Of a DNA stretch of 64,000 nucleotides, positions 36,420 to 46,205 are shown in pieces. The DNA lies in the NCBI GenBank assembly GCA_963751595.1, contig CAVVVC010000007.1:1-64000 (forward strand), written 5' to 3'. Position numbers and translations under genes: made by a program. The notes under the pieces were generated by a model that worked only from the letters and a program-made list of their open reading frames with translations, did no database searches and was not told the DNA's origin. How positions within the stretch are numbered: position 1 is the stretch's first letter; the number at the start of each line of letters is the position of its first letter. The stretch comes from JAHEGP01 sp963751595. Its GTDB lineage: Bacteria > Pseudomonadota > Gammaproteobacteria > Pseudomonadales > JAHEGP01.

Positions 36420-38192
36420 TTAGGACAAACCGAACTCCTCCAAAGTTGCATACCAGACGATATCCAGGGGCTTATAAAAAAGATGGATGCATGCCAGTGC
36501 CAGAGCTATCGCCGCAAGGACGGTCAAGACAATCCACAAAACTTCCCTGTTGGTTCTTTTCTTGTCATCAGAATTACGCAGGTAGGGAATCACGACCAGA
36601 GGCGCAGCGCCCATTATCCCGGTCAACGCTCTCTCGCCCCTTATTCCCCCATGCATGGCTTCCATGAGTACAACCAATCCCAAACCACAGCCAATAGCCG
36701 TTAGCAGGCCAAGAAAGGCTATTGCAGGCCGATTGGGGCTGTACGGCTTCGAAGGAAGGGTAGGTGGGTCAACGACGGTAAATCGCTCGCCCATCCTTCC
36801 TTGCTCAAGGCTTTTCGATAAGTCCGCTTCACGTTGCTTGGCCTTGATTTCCTGGTACTTCTTGCTGGCAATTTCGTAGTCACGCACCAGCGCCTTGTAT
36901 TGCTGTTCCACGATCGGGGCTCGCTGAACGAGATCCTGGTAGCGATCAATAGCAGCATAGACTTCAGATTTTTTAAGATTGAGACTATTGATTTCTGAAC
37001 GGGTGGTCTTGAGCTGGGTAGCTAGCAGCAGGTATGCCGGGTTGTTGGCGGCGGTGTGTCCGAGACTGCTCGCCGATGGCGCAGATGCCAACCTGTTTTC
37101 CAGGCTATCTATCTGCCGCTGTGTGGCGACTACCCTGGGATGGTCTGACTTGTAAGTTCGCTTGAGATCGGCAAGCCGGGCTTTTTCCTGAGCCAATTCG
37201 GCGGCGATGTCCTCGCGGCTCTCTACAATGTTTCCCGAAGCCTGCAGGGCGTCGATTTCACTTTTTAAACGGATGACATCCGGATGGCTTGCGCTGTAGA
37301 CCGCAGACTTCTTTCGATATTCGGCTTTGAGGGCCCTCAATCGGTCCGTGTCGCTAAGTATGGAGTTGGGGGAGTTGGTCGTGACCGACGGGTCGATTTG
37401 TGACAGGTTCGAGGCCAGCTCTATTTCCCGCTTTTGTAACTCCTGGAGGCGCAGATTGACATCTGAAAGCTCGCGCTCGGCGCGCTCAAGGGATGAGAGG
37501 TTCAGTTGCTGAAACTCGGGCAGGGCCGAACCGCTGGATTCCTTGAACGCCGCTATTTGCTGCTCTTTTGCCAATAGCTCGGCATTCAGAGCTTCAGCCT
37601 CTCCTTTCAGAAAGTCGGACGTGCCAGTGGCCTGTTGCGAGCGGGTACGCAGGTTTTCATTGAGATACATATCGACCAATTCCGAAACAACGCCTTTAGC
37701 GGTTGCCGGGTCTGGGCTGTCGAATGATAGCGTGAAGGCAATTGTGGCTTCGATCGGTCGCCCACTCCGGGGGTCGATGACATCTGCACTTTCCAGATCC
37801 AGGTCTACATCATCGTTAAACCTGTCGACCACATCGTTTTGCAGCAGACGGGTGGGTTGCCCATCTTCGCCATATAGATTGTACTCTTCAACGACCCTGG
37901 AAATATTCTCGGCGGTCATGACGCGCTGGGTGATCACCTGTATCTGTTCTGCGGCAAAACCGGTTACTGTGGACTTTACCAAATCCCGCGGGATATCCTG
38001 CTGTTCGATTAGAATGGTGGCAGTTGATTGGTACTTCGCGGGCAAGCCAAGAGCGAGCAACAGGGACAATAACGAGATCAAAGCGGCAGGGATCAAGAAC
38101 TGGTATCGGCGACGTTTGAGAATCGCCCAATAAATTCCCATATCGAAGGAGCTTTCTTCCATATCCTGTTGGTAGGACAGTTCTGCTGACAT
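36420..38192 (-). CDS. Wzz/GNVR-domain polysaccharide chain-length determinant
   Basis: A 590-aa inner-membrane protein with a cytoplasmic N-terminus, TM1 at about 34-52 (FLIPAALISLLSLLLALGL), then the periplasmic Wzz domain, long coiled coils between about 190 and 450, a GNVR-like PNRPAIAFLG segment before TM2 (about 489-508), and a third hydrophobic segment near the C-terminus (about 552-572). It controls polymer length with the CpsD-like ATPase encoded next. Length exceeds plain Wzz (about 330 aa) and fits the exopolysaccharide co-polymerase group. It is the first gene of the minus-strand operon. Confidence 0.88.
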   Translation of the reverse strand: MSAELSYQQDMEESSFDMGIYWAILKRRRYQFLIPAALISLLSLLLALGLPAKYQSTATILIEQQDIPRDLVKSTVTGFAAEQIQVITQRVMTAENISRVVEEYNLYGEDGQPTRLLQNDVVDRFNDDVDLDLESADVIDPRSGRPIEATIAFTLSFDSPDPATAKGVVSELVDMYLNENLRTRSQQATGTSDFLKGEAEALNAELLAKEQQIAAFKESSGSALPEFQQLNLSSLERAERELSDVNLRLQELQKREIELASNLSQIDPSVTTNSPNSILSDTDRLRALKAEYRKKSAVYSASHPDVIRLKSEIDALQASGNIVESREDIAAELAQEKARLADLKRTYKSDHPRVVATQRQIDSLENRLASAPSASSLGHTAANNPAYLLLATQLKTTRSEINSLNLKKSEVYAAIDRYQDLVQRAPIVEQQYKALVRDYEIASKKYQEIKAKQREADLSKSLEQGRMGERFTVVDPPTLPSKPYSPNRPAIAFLGLLTAIGCGLGLVVLMEAMHGGIRGERALTGIMGAAPLVVIPYLRNSDDKKRTNREVLWIVLTVLAAIALALACIHLFYKPLDIVWYATLEEFGLS

Positions 38193-38512
38193 TATCGATT
38201 ACCACATAAAAAGACGATAAATAGCTTGGCCGCTTAAGCCAATACCCTTTTGGTTACAGCAACGGCGGTGAGTCGCAGAAGCGCTTTGCTGCAAGCTTTC
38301 ACAGGGCTACGGCTGTATGCCCTCAACCCGACTGGGTGGCATAATCGGAACAAGATTCCGGAGCAAGCGATCTGGCAAGCGCCCTGATTACCTTTTTCAA
38401 TCAACCCAGCCTTTAAACTCTAGCAGTTTTCGTGCAATCCTTCACGGATGGAAGCATTTTATGCACACGTTCGTTTGCTGGAAATCGACACACCACCACT
38501 GGGCTATTCTGG
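38193..38512. promoter_or_regulatory. intergenic region upstream of the wzz-like operon, downstream of glmS
   Basis: 320 bp. The operon promoter should be here. On the minus strand TTGCACG-AAAA-CTGCT (about 38421-38438) resembles the sigma54 -24/-12 element, with the -12 GC intact but the -24 GG read as TG. No strong sigma70 pair was found. glmS also ends here; no Tn7-type ends are seen in the classic attTn7 position. Confidence 0.3.
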
Positions 38513-40342
38513 CTACTCGACTGTCACTGACTTTGCGAGATTGCGGGGTTGGTCCACGTCGGTCCCCTTCAGCACAGCCACATGATAAGACAGCAGTTGC
38601 AAGGGCAGCGTGTAGATAATAGGCGCAATTATATCAGGGATATGTGGCATGGGAATGACCGTCACACCGGGCTCATTCCTGAAGCCTGCCTGACCGTCAG
38701 CGAACACGAAAAGCTGTCCGCCGCGGGCCCTGACTTCTTCAAGGTTTGACTTCAGCTTCTCCAATAATTCGTTGTTGGGAGCCACAGCGACCACCGGCAT
38801 ATCGGCGTCCACCAGCGCCAGCGGTCCATGCTTTAATTCTCCGGCGGGATAGGACTCCGCGTGGATGTAGGATATCTCCTTGAGCTTCAGTGCTCCCTCC
38901 ATGGCGACCGGCCACTGCACACCACGGCCGAGAAAAAGGGCATGGTGCTTGTCGGCGAAGGCCTCGGATATCGTTTCGATCTGCTCATCAAGGGTAAGCG
39001 CCAATTCCGCCATCGCTGGTAGTGAGTGCAAGCCCTGGACGATCACCGCTTCGGACTCAGCGGTCAGCTTGTGACGTCGACCCAGTGCTATTGTAAGAAT
39101 AATCAGTGCTACCAATTGCGTCGTAAAAGCCTTGGTGGAAGCAACACCGATTTCCGGACCGGCCTCGGTCATAAGGGCAAGGTCTGACTCCCTAACCAGT
39201 GAGCTCTGCCCAACGTTACATACGGTCAATGTAGCCGCATAACCCAGGGTCTTGGCCAACCTGAGTGCTGCCAGAGTATCCGCGGTTTCACCAGACTGGG
39301 AAATCGTAACGAGCAGGGTATTATCTTCCACCACGAATTCGCGATAGCGGAACTCACTGGCGACTTCGACCCGGCAGGGGACGCCGGCAATCCCTTCTAT
39401 CCAGTATTTTGCCACCATGGCGGCGTGGTAACTGGTGCCACAGGCAACGATCTGGACCGCCCTTGTGCGATCGAGTATGCGCTGTGCCTCAGCCCCAAGC
39501 ACCTGTTCCAGTATATGATCACTGCCGAGACGGCCCTGCAGGGTGTTACGAATCACCTGAGGCTGCTCGTAGATCTCCTTGAGCATGAAATGGCGGTAGT
39601 GGCCTTTGTCAGCGGCATCGGCGGCTTCGGAAATCCAGGTTACGTCCCGTGATACGGGCTCACCATCGGCAGTCCAGATCTCGTATTTTCTGGGTGTGAT
39701 CCGGGCAAAGTCACCTTCCTCCAGATAAACGAAGCGGTCGGTTACCTGGCGCAGGGCAAGCTGGTCAGAAGCAATAAAGTTCTCCCCGATCCCAATGCCA
39801 ATGACCAGGGGGCTGCCGGAGCGAGCACAGATGACCTGGTCCGGTTCATCAAGGCTGATAACCGCAAGCCCGAACGCGCCTTCCAACTCAGGCACTGCCG
39901 CCCTGACGGCTGCAAAAAGATCGTTTCCGGCTTGCATCTTGGAGTCGATAAGGTGGACGATAACTTCAGTGTCGGTCTCTGAAAGAAACTCGTATCCCAT
40001 GTCCTGCAGTTGTTCGCGCAGGGCAACGTGGTTCTCTATGATCCCGTTGTGGACCAGCGCGAGCCGCTCCATCGACAGGTGGGGGTGAGCGTTTTTTTGG
40101 GAGGGTTCACCATGGGTGGCCCAGCGGGTGTGAGCGATGCCACATTGTCCCAACCATTCGCCCTGAGCGACACTGTCGGCGAGTACCGCGACCTTGCCTA
40201 CTTCCTTGCAAACTTGCAGTTGGCTATTTTGCAGTACAGCGAGACCGGCCGAATCGTAACCCCGGTATTCGAGCCTGCGCAACCCCTCGATCAGTATTTC
40301 CGCAACCGGACGTCTCGCCGCTGCTCCAACAATTCCACACAT
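38513..40342 (-). CDS. glmS: glutamine-fructose-6-phosphate aminotransferase (isomerising)
   Basis: A 609-aa enzyme that makes glucosamine 6-phosphate from fructose 6-phosphate and glutamine, the first committed step to UDP-GlcNAc. Met1 is removed to expose Cys2 (MCGIVG), the amidotransferase nucleophile. The N-terminal glutaminase domain has RWATHGEPS and HNGIIEN. Two SIS sugar-isomerase domains follow with CGTSYHAA and ISQSGETADT. The C-terminus ends in the conserved AKSVTVE. Length matches E. coli GlmS (609 aa). It follows glmU by 8 bp, so the pair is one operon that feeds peptidoglycan, LPS and the neighbouring polysaccharide genes. Confidence 0.97.
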   Translation of the reverse strand: MCGIVGAAARRPVAEILIEGLRRLEYRGYDSAGLAVLQNSQLQVCKEVGKVAVLADSVAQGEWLGQCGIAHTRWATHGEPSQKNAHPHLSMERLALVHNGIIENHVALREQLQDMGYEFLSETDTEVIVHLIDSKMQAGNDLFAAVRAAVPELEGAFGLAVISLDEPDQVICARSGSPLVIGIGIGENFIASDQLALRQVTDRFVYLEEGDFARITPRKYEIWTADGEPVSRDVTWISEAADAADKGHYRHFMLKEIYEQPQVIRNTLQGRLGSDHILEQVLGAEAQRILDRTRAVQIVACGTSYHAAMVAKYWIEGIAGVPCRVEVASEFRYREFVVEDNTLLVTISQSGETADTLAALRLAKTLGYAATLTVCNVGQSSLVRESDLALMTEAGPEIGVASTKAFTTQLVALIILTIALGRRHKLTAESEAVIVQGLHSLPAMAELALTLDEQIETISEAFADKHHALFLGRGVQWPVAMEGALKLKEISYIHAESYPAGELKHGPLALVDADMPVVAVAPNNELLEKLKSNLEEVRARGGQLFVFADGQAGFRNEPGVTVIPMPHIPDIIAPIIYTLPLQLLSYHVAVLKGTDVDQPRNLAKSVTVE

Positions 40343-40350
40343 ATATTTGC

Positions 40351-41730
40351 TTACCTGTCTGACTTGAGTTTCTTGCCAGGCCGTGGCCAGCCATCAAGAT
40401 TTCGCTGTCTGGCTCTTGCAACCGCTAGCTGCTGATCGTCAACGTCACTGGTAATGACCGATCCAGCTCCTATGGTGGCCTCCGCGCCTACCTTGACTGG
40501 CGCAACAATCGAGGTATTGGAACCGACAAAAACATCCGCTCCAATTATCGTCCTGTGCTTGTTAACGCCGTCGTAGTTACAGGTGATGGTGCCGGCACCA
40601 ATATTCACGCGATCGCCAATATCACTGTCACCAATATAGCTGAGGTGGTTTACCTTTGCGCCCTGTCCCAGTACTGATTTTTTGATTTCCACAAAGTTTC
40701 CAACTTTTGCGCCGTCAAGCAAACGGGTACCCGGGCGCAGCCGAGCAAAGGGACCGACCGTGGTATTTTCGAGTAGTTCGGCCTCTTGAATTACGGTATT
40801 GGCTTCAACCCGTACGTTGTCACCGAGGCGGGAATTGCTGATAACACAGTTGGGACCGATGGTGACATTGCTACCGAGCTGGACATCACCCTCAAACACC
40901 ACATTGACGTCTATAGTAACGTCACTCCCAGTCACAAGATTACCGCGAATATCGACGCGGGCTGGATCATATAGTGTCACCCCCGCTGCCATCAATTGTG
41001 CGGCCAGTTGATTCTGTTGCCAGCGTTCCAGGGCCGCGAGTTGCATACGGCTGTTGACCCCCTCAACCTCCTGGGGTGACATTGGGTGTGGGCAGTGAAT
41101 AGTAAACCCTTCCTGCGCTGCCAACGCTATGATATCGGTGAGATAGTATTCACCCTGGGCATTGTCGTTGCTTAGCTTCGGCAACCAGCGGTTAAGGTCT
41201 GCGGCATTAACGGCAAGGATGCCAGTATTGACTTCCCTGACCTGCCGCTGTTGATCAGTGGCGTCCTTTTCTTCGACATTGGCATATACCCTGCCCGTTT
41301 CATCCCGCAAGATACGGCCGTAACCGGTCGGATTGTCGAGTTCTACGGTTAGCAATCCAAGGGACTTTTCACCGGTCGCATCAAGTAACTGTTCCAATGT
41401 TGCAGCGGACAGCAACGGCACGTCACCGTACAGGATAAGTACGGTACTGTCCCCTTTGACGCTGGGCATTGCCTGCAGCACGGCGTGACCTGTACCCAGT
41501 CGCTGCTCCTGTAAAACCCAGCTAAGGTCCCCGCTATCGGAAAAATGGCTAGTTACCTGTTCGGCGCCGTGCCCAATAATCACGTGTATATGCTCAACGC
41601 CCAGTCGGCGGGTGACATCCAGCACATGGCACAGTAGCGGCTTGCCAGCCAGACGATGCAGCACTTTGGGAAGCGACGACTTCATGCGGGTGCCCTGGCC
41701 AGCGGCCAGCACAATGGCTTCAACGCTCAA
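40351..41730 (-). CDS. glmU: bifunctional GlcNAc-1-P uridyltransferase / GlcN-1-P acetyltransferase
   Basis: A 459-aa enzyme that makes UDP-GlcNAc. The N-terminal pyrophosphorylase domain has LAAGQGTRMKSSLPKVLH (7-24) and LYGDVPLL. The C-terminal half is a left-handed beta helix of hexapeptide repeats with KVGNFVEIKKSVLGQG and the HLSYIGD segment that holds the acetyltransferase site. Length fits the family (about 456 aa). It follows the ATP synthase operon terminator, and its own start lies 98 bp downstream of the atpC stop. Confidence 0.97.
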   Translation of the reverse strand: MSVEAIVLAAGQGTRMKSSLPKVLHRLAGKPLLCHVLDVTRRLGVEHIHVIIGHGAEQVTSHFSDSGDLSWVLQEQRLGTGHAVLQAMPSVKGDSTVLILYGDVPLLSAATLEQLLDATGEKSLGLLTVELDNPTGYGRILRDETGRVYANVEEKDATDQQRQVREVNTGILAVNAADLNRWLPKLSNDNAQGEYYLTDIIALAAQEGFTIHCPHPMSPQEVEGVNSRMQLAALERWQQNQLAAQLMAAGVTLYDPARVDIRGNLVTGSDVTIDVNVVFEGDVQLGSNVTIGPNCVISNSRLGDNVRVEANTVIQEAELLENTTVGPFARLRPGTRLLDGAKVGNFVEIKKSVLGQGAKVNHLSYIGDSDIGDRVNIGAGTITCNYDGVNKHRTIIGADVFVGSNTSIVAPVKVGAEATIGAGSVITSDVDDQQLAVARARQRNLDGWPRPGKKLKSDR

Positions 41731-41779
41731 TGGTTTATCCTTCCAGAATAAGTGGGGTGGTAGATTTTAGCGCAGGGAT

Positions 41780-41806
41780 AAAAAAAGGGTAGCAATCGCC
41801 ACCCTT
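41780..41806 (-). terminator. intrinsic terminator of the ATP synthase operon
   Basis: On the minus strand an 8-bp stem (AGGGTGGC/GCTACCCT with one G-U pair, 41786-41805) with a 4-base loop is followed directly by a run of seven T (41786-41780). It lies 23 bp after the atpC stop and before glmU. Confidence 0.85.
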
Positions 41807-41828
41807 CCTAGCCAACAAAAAAGAAGTC

Positions 41829-42254
41829 TTACTTACCCATCGACTTCCGGATTTTCTGCAGGGTGCGCAATTGCGCGGCTGCTTCAGCCAGTCGAGTCGC
41901 CGCCCGCGAGTAATCAAAATCGGCACTCTGATTGGCCAACTCATGCTCGACCTGCTTCTGCGCTTCGAGGGCTGCTGCCTCATCAACGTCATCAGCACGA
42001 ATCGCGGTATCCGCCAAAATAGAAACAATTCCGGGCTGGACTTCGATGAAGCCGCCTGATACGTAGTAGATTTCTTCTTCACCACCCTGGGTAACAACCC
42101 GAACCGGTCCCGGCTTGAGGTCCGATAGCAATGGGGCATGCCCGTACTCAACCCCGAGTTCACCGAGGGATCCCGTAGCGACGACCAATTCTGCCACGCC
42201 AGAGAAAATCTCTTCCTCAGCGCTGGCTATATCGCAATGGATAGTCATTGCCAT
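41829..42254 (-). CDS. atpC: ATP synthase F1 epsilon subunit
   Basis: A 141-aa stalk subunit with the N-terminal beta-sandwich (TIHCDIASAEEEIFSG, LGELGVEYGHAPLLSDLKPG, YVSGGFIEV) and C-terminal alpha-hairpin that regulates ATPase activity. It is the last gene of the atp operon, 31 bp after atpD, and is followed by a strong terminator. Confidence 0.96.
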   Translation of the reverse strand: MAMTIHCDIASAEEEIFSGVAELVVATGSLGELGVEYGHAPLLSDLKPGPVRVVTQGGEEEIYYVSGGFIEVQPGIVSILADTAIRADDVDEAAALEAQKQVEHELANQSADFDYSRAATRLAEAAAQLRTLQKIRKSMGK

Positions 42255-42285
42255 AATAACAACCTCTATTTATCGATTCGGGGTG

Positions 42286-43662
42286 CTACAGGCCCTTCGC
42301 CTTCTCTACTGCCTCTTCAATGCCACCCACCATGTAGAAGGCCTGCTCAGGCAGATTGTCATACTCCCCTGCGAGAATGCCGTTGAACCCTGCAATGGTT
42401 TCCTTAAGCGAAACATACTTACCCGGAGAGCCGGTGAAAACCTCAGCAACATGGAACGGCTGGGAAAGAAAGCGCTCAATTTTACGGGCTCGGCCAACGA
42501 TCTGCTTATCTTCTTCCGACAACTCGTCCATACCCAGGATCGCGATGATGTCTTTCAGCTCCTTGTAGCGCTGCAACACCGTCTGTACGCCCCTGGCGAC
42601 ATCGTAATGCTCCTGACCGATGATCAGTGGGTCAAGCTGGCGTGAGGTCGAATCCAGCGGGTCCACCGCCGGGTAGATCCCCTTTGCTGCAATGTCACGA
42701 CTCAGTACAACTGTGGAGTCAAGGTGAGCAAAGGTGGTCGCCGGTGAGGGATCTGTCAGGTCATCGGCAGGCACGTAAACCGCTTGCACAGAGGTTATCG
42801 AGCCCACTTTGGTAGAGGTAATACGCTCCTGCAAAACACCCATTTCCTCCGCCAGAGTCGGCTGGTAGCCCACCGCAGAAGGCATCCGACCCAGCAGTGC
42901 CGAAACTTCTGTTCCGGCCAAGGTGTAACGGTAGATGTTGTCGACGAACAACAGTACGTCCCGACCTTCATCCCGGAACTTTTCAGCCATGGTCAAACCG
43001 GTCAGCGCAACCCGCAAGCGGTTACCGGGGGGCTCATTCATCTGGCCGTATACCATCGCCACTTTATCGAGTACGTTGGACTCCTTCATCTCATAGTAGA
43101 AGTCGTTACCCTCTCGAGTCCGCTCACCAACACCGGCGAATACGGACAGCCCCGAGTGCTCCTTGGCAATATTGTTGATCAACTCCATCATGTTGACCGT
43201 CTTGCCCACGCCGGCACCCCCGAAAAGACCGACTTTACCGCCTTTAGCAAATGGACATACCAGATCGATAACCTTGATTCCGGTTTCAAGCAATTCACTG
43301 GACGCGGCCAGTTCATCATAGGCCGGCGCCTTGCGGTGAATGGGCATGCGGTCCTGTTCACCGATAGGACCTGCTTCATCGATGGGGTTGCCCAAAACAT
43401 CCATGATTCGCCCAAGTGTCTCGGTACCAACTGGTACGCTGACCGGTGCGTTGGTGTTGGAGACCGCAAGGCCTCTGCTAACGCCTTCTGAGGAGCCCAT
43501 GGCAATGGTACGAACGATTCCGTCGCCTAACTGTTGCTGTACTTCCAGCGTCAGATTTTTTGCTTCAACGAGCAAGGCATCGTAAACCTTTGGTACGGAA
43601 TCACGGGGAAACTCCACATCGATTACAGCACCGATGATCTGCACAATACTTCCGCTACTCAT
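42286..43662 (-). CDS. atpD: ATP synthase F1 beta subunit
   Basis: A 458-aa catalytic subunit of F1. The P-loop GGAGVGKT is at 148-155, with GERTREG and the DDLTDPSPATTF catalytic-loop region; the C-terminal helical domain has LGMDELSEEDK. Length and sequence are typical of gammaproteobacteria. The gap to atpG is 66 bp. Confidence 0.97.
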   Translation of the reverse strand: MSSGSIVQIIGAVIDVEFPRDSVPKVYDALLVEAKNLTLEVQQQLGDGIVRTIAMGSSEGVSRGLAVSNTNAPVSVPVGTETLGRIMDVLGNPIDEAGPIGEQDRMPIHRKAPAYDELAASSELLETGIKVIDLVCPFAKGGKVGLFGGAGVGKTVNMMELINNIAKEHSGLSVFAGVGERTREGNDFYYEMKESNVLDKVAMVYGQMNEPPGNRLRVALTGLTMAEKFRDEGRDVLLFVDNIYRYTLAGTEVSALLGRMPSAVGYQPTLAEEMGVLQERITSTKVGSITSVQAVYVPADDLTDPSPATTFAHLDSTVVLSRDIAAKGIYPAVDPLDSTSRQLDPLIIGQEHYDVARGVQTVLQRYKELKDIIAILGMDELSEEDKQIVGRARKIERFLSQPFHVAEVFTGSPGKYVSLKETIAGFNGILAGEYDNLPEQAFYMVGGIEEAVEKAKGL

Positions 43663-43728
43663 TTCCGCTTCCTCTTAAAAACTTGATATTTGTACTGGTA
43701 CCGCAGGCCTGGCGGCCCATGGGCTGAA

Positions 43729-44592
43729 TTAACTTATTGCCGCAGCGCCACTGACAATTTCTGACAGCTCCTGGGTAATCGCGGCCTGTCGCGCCTTGTT
43801 GTATGCCAATTGCAGTTCGTCGATGAGATCGCCAGCGTTTTCCGTTGCGTTCTTCATCGCGATCATGCGCGCTGCCTGTTCGCAGGCGCCATTTTCTACC
43901 ACTGCCTGATAAACCTGGGATTCGATGTAACGTGTCAACAGGCCGTCCAGCAACTCTTTGGCGTCGGGCTCGTAGATATAGTCCCAGTGGTGCTTCATCT
44001 TTTTGTCTTCGGTCGCCAATAGCGGCAGTAATTGCTGGACCGTTGGTGACTGGGTCATGGTGTTGACGAAGTTATTGGTAACCAGAAACAATTTGTCGAT
44101 GTTGCCCTGGGTAAATCCGTCCATCATCACCTTGACGCCACCGATAAGGTCAGAAACCAGAGGGTCTTCACCGATATCTCTAATAGCTGCGACAACGTTG
44201 CCACCATAGCTTTTGAAGAATGCCGCGGCCTTTGCGCCAATCAGGCAGAAATCAATTTCAACACCCTGGTCAGACCATTCTTTCATTGAGCCAATGGCGG
44301 TCTTGAACAGGTTGATATTCAAACCACCACAAAGACCACGGTCGGTTGAAACTATGATAAAACCAACGCGCTTGACCGGACGCTCCTGCATATACATATG
44401 CTGGTACTCAGGTGTCGCGTTCGCCAGGTGTCCAACGACTTCCCTAATACGATTTGCATAAGGCTTACCCAGTTGCATGCGCTGCTGGGCCTTACGCATT
44501 TTACTCGCCGCTACCATTTCCATAGCGCTGGTAATTTTTTGCGTACTCCCGATACTACTTATCTGGGTACGTATTTCCTTTCCGCCAGCCAT
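43729..44592 (-). CDS. atpG: ATP synthase F1 gamma subunit
   Basis: A 287-aa central rotor shaft. The two long helices at both ends (AGGKEIRTQISSIGSTQKITSAMEMV at the start, the ARMIAMKNATENAGDLIDEL block at the end) and the Rossmann-like middle with STDRGLCGGLN are diagnostic. It lies between atpA and atpD in the standard order. Confidence 0.97.
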   Translation of the reverse strand: MAGGKEIRTQISSIGSTQKITSAMEMVAASKMRKAQQRMQLGKPYANRIREVVGHLANATPEYQHMYMQERPVKRVGFIIVSTDRGLCGGLNINLFKTAIGSMKEWSDQGVEIDFCLIGAKAAAFFKSYGGNVVAAIRDIGEDPLVSDLIGGVKVMMDGFTQGNIDKLFLVTNNFVNTMTQSPTVQQLLPLLATEDKKMKHHWDYIYEPDAKELLDGLLTRYIESQVYQAVVENGACEQAARMIAMKNATENAGDLIDELQLAYNKARQAAITQELSEIVSGAAAIS

Positions 44593-44638
44593 AATTTCTA
44601 CTCAAACGTGGGTTCAGTAATGCAACAGGGCGCGAAAC

Positions 44639-46183
44639 TTACCAGGTCTGGGTTGATTTGAATTTCTCCAGAACCTGCTTGTAGATACCTTCGTACTCCG
44701 GGTTCCAATCACCCGTTTGGGCGATTTTATCCATAGTTTCGCCGAACTCGCTGTTAGCGTAAGAAACCAGCGCAGATTCGAAGGCACCGATTTTGTTTAC
44801 TTCAACATCCTTGAGGAAACCCTCGTTGGCCGCGTAAACCACCAGGCCCATCTCGGCGATAGACATCGGCGAGTACTGCTTTTGCTTCATCAACTCGGTG
44901 ACACGCTCACCATGATCCAGCTGCGCTTTGGTGGCGTCATCCAAATCTGAAGCGAACTGCGAGAAAGCGGCCAATTCACGGTACTGGGCCAACGCCGTTC
45001 GTATGCCACCCGACAGCTTTTTCATTACCTTGGTTTGGGCAGCACCACCCACACGCGACACAGATATACCCGCATTCATCGCTGGCCGAATCCCTGAGTT
45101 AAACATGTCCGACTCAAGGAAAATCTGACCATCGGTAATTGAAATTACGTTGGTCGGTACGAATGCTGAAACATCACCAGCCTGGGTTTCGATTATCGGT
45201 AGCGCAGTCAGGGAACCGGTCTGTCCCTTCACCTCTCCGTTAGTGAATTTCTCAACGTACTCCGAATTGACCCTTGCAGCGCGCTCAAGCAAGCGAGAGT
45301 GCAGATAGAATACGTCTCCAGGATAGGCCTCACGGCCCGGAGGGCGACGTAACAAAAGAGAGATTTGACGATATGCCCAAGCTTGCTTGGTCAGATCGTC
45401 ATAGACGATGAGGGCGTCTTCACCGCGATCGCGGTAGTATTCACCCATGGTACAGCCTGCAAAAGGCGCCAGGAACTGCATGGCAGCGGGGTCGGAAGCC
45501 GTAGCCGCTACGACAATTGTGTGCTCCATCGCGCCGTGCTCTTCGAGCTTGCGAACCACGGCAGCCACTGAAGACGCTTTCTGGCCGATCGCGACGTACA
45601 CACATTTTATTCCCGAACCTTTCTGGGCAATAATCGCGTCTACTGCGATAGCGGTCTTTCCAATCTGGCGGTCACCAATAATCAATTCCCGCTGACCACG
45701 TCCGATAGGCACCATGGAATCAACGGCTTTTAAACCTGTTTGCACAGGCTGGTCCACACCCTGCCTTTCGATTACCCCCGGCGCCACTTTCTCGATGGCA
45801 TCGGTCATTGAAGTATTGATAGGGCCTTTACCATCTATAGGCCGCCCGAGCGCATCGACAACCCGACCCTGTAATTCAGGCCCAACCGGTACTTCCAGAA
45901 TCTTGCCGGTACAGCGGCAGGTTTGCCCTTCCGCCAATCCCAGATAGTCACCGAGGATAACCGCACCTACAGAATCACGCTCCAGGTTCAGCGCCAAACC
46001 ATATACGCCACCGTCGAATTCAATCATCTCACCGTACATTGCATTGGTTAGACCGTGAATCCGAATGATACCGTCAGTGACCGATACCACGGTGCCTTCG
46101 TTACTGGCTTCAACACCAACATCGAGCTGGTCGATGCGTTTTTTAATGATTTCAGATATTTCCGATGGATTGAGCTGCTGCAT
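44639..46183 (-). CDS. atpA: ATP synthase F1 alpha subunit
   Basis: A 514-aa non-catalytic nucleotide-binding subunit: the P-loop GDRQIGKT is at 170-177, with RPPGREAYPGDVFYLHSRLLERAA and the VGGAAQTKVMKKLSGG segments. It forms the alpha3beta3 hexamer with AtpD. Gap of 22 bp from atpH. Confidence 0.97.
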   Translation of the reverse strand: MQQLNPSEISEIIKKRIDQLDVGVEASNEGTVVSVTDGIIRIHGLTNAMYGEMIEFDGGVYGLALNLERDSVGAVILGDYLGLAEGQTCRCTGKILEVPVGPELQGRVVDALGRPIDGKGPINTSMTDAIEKVAPGVIERQGVDQPVQTGLKAVDSMVPIGRGQRELIIGDRQIGKTAIAVDAIIAQKGSGIKCVYVAIGQKASSVAAVVRKLEEHGAMEHTIVVAATASDPAAMQFLAPFAGCTMGEYYRDRGEDALIVYDDLTKQAWAYRQISLLLRRPPGREAYPGDVFYLHSRLLERAARVNSEYVEKFTNGEVKGQTGSLTALPIIETQAGDVSAFVPTNVISITDGQIFLESDMFNSGIRPAMNAGISVSRVGGAAQTKVMKKLSGGIRTALAQYRELAAFSQFASDLDDATKAQLDHGERVTELMKQKQYSPMSIAEMGLVVYAANEGFLKDVEVNKIGAFESALVSYANSEFGETMDKIAQTGDWNPEYEGIYKQVLEKFKSTQTW

Positions 46184-46205
46184 GCTCTGTTCCTCAGTGT
46201 AGATA

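Noticed and set aside
38400..38512. Tn7 insertion downstream of glmS
   Set aside because: The classic attTn7 place was examined and no Tn7-like ends or transposition genes are seen; the next genes are a polysaccharide operon.
42784..43491. Antisense frame over atpD
   Set aside because: Shadow of a conserved gene.
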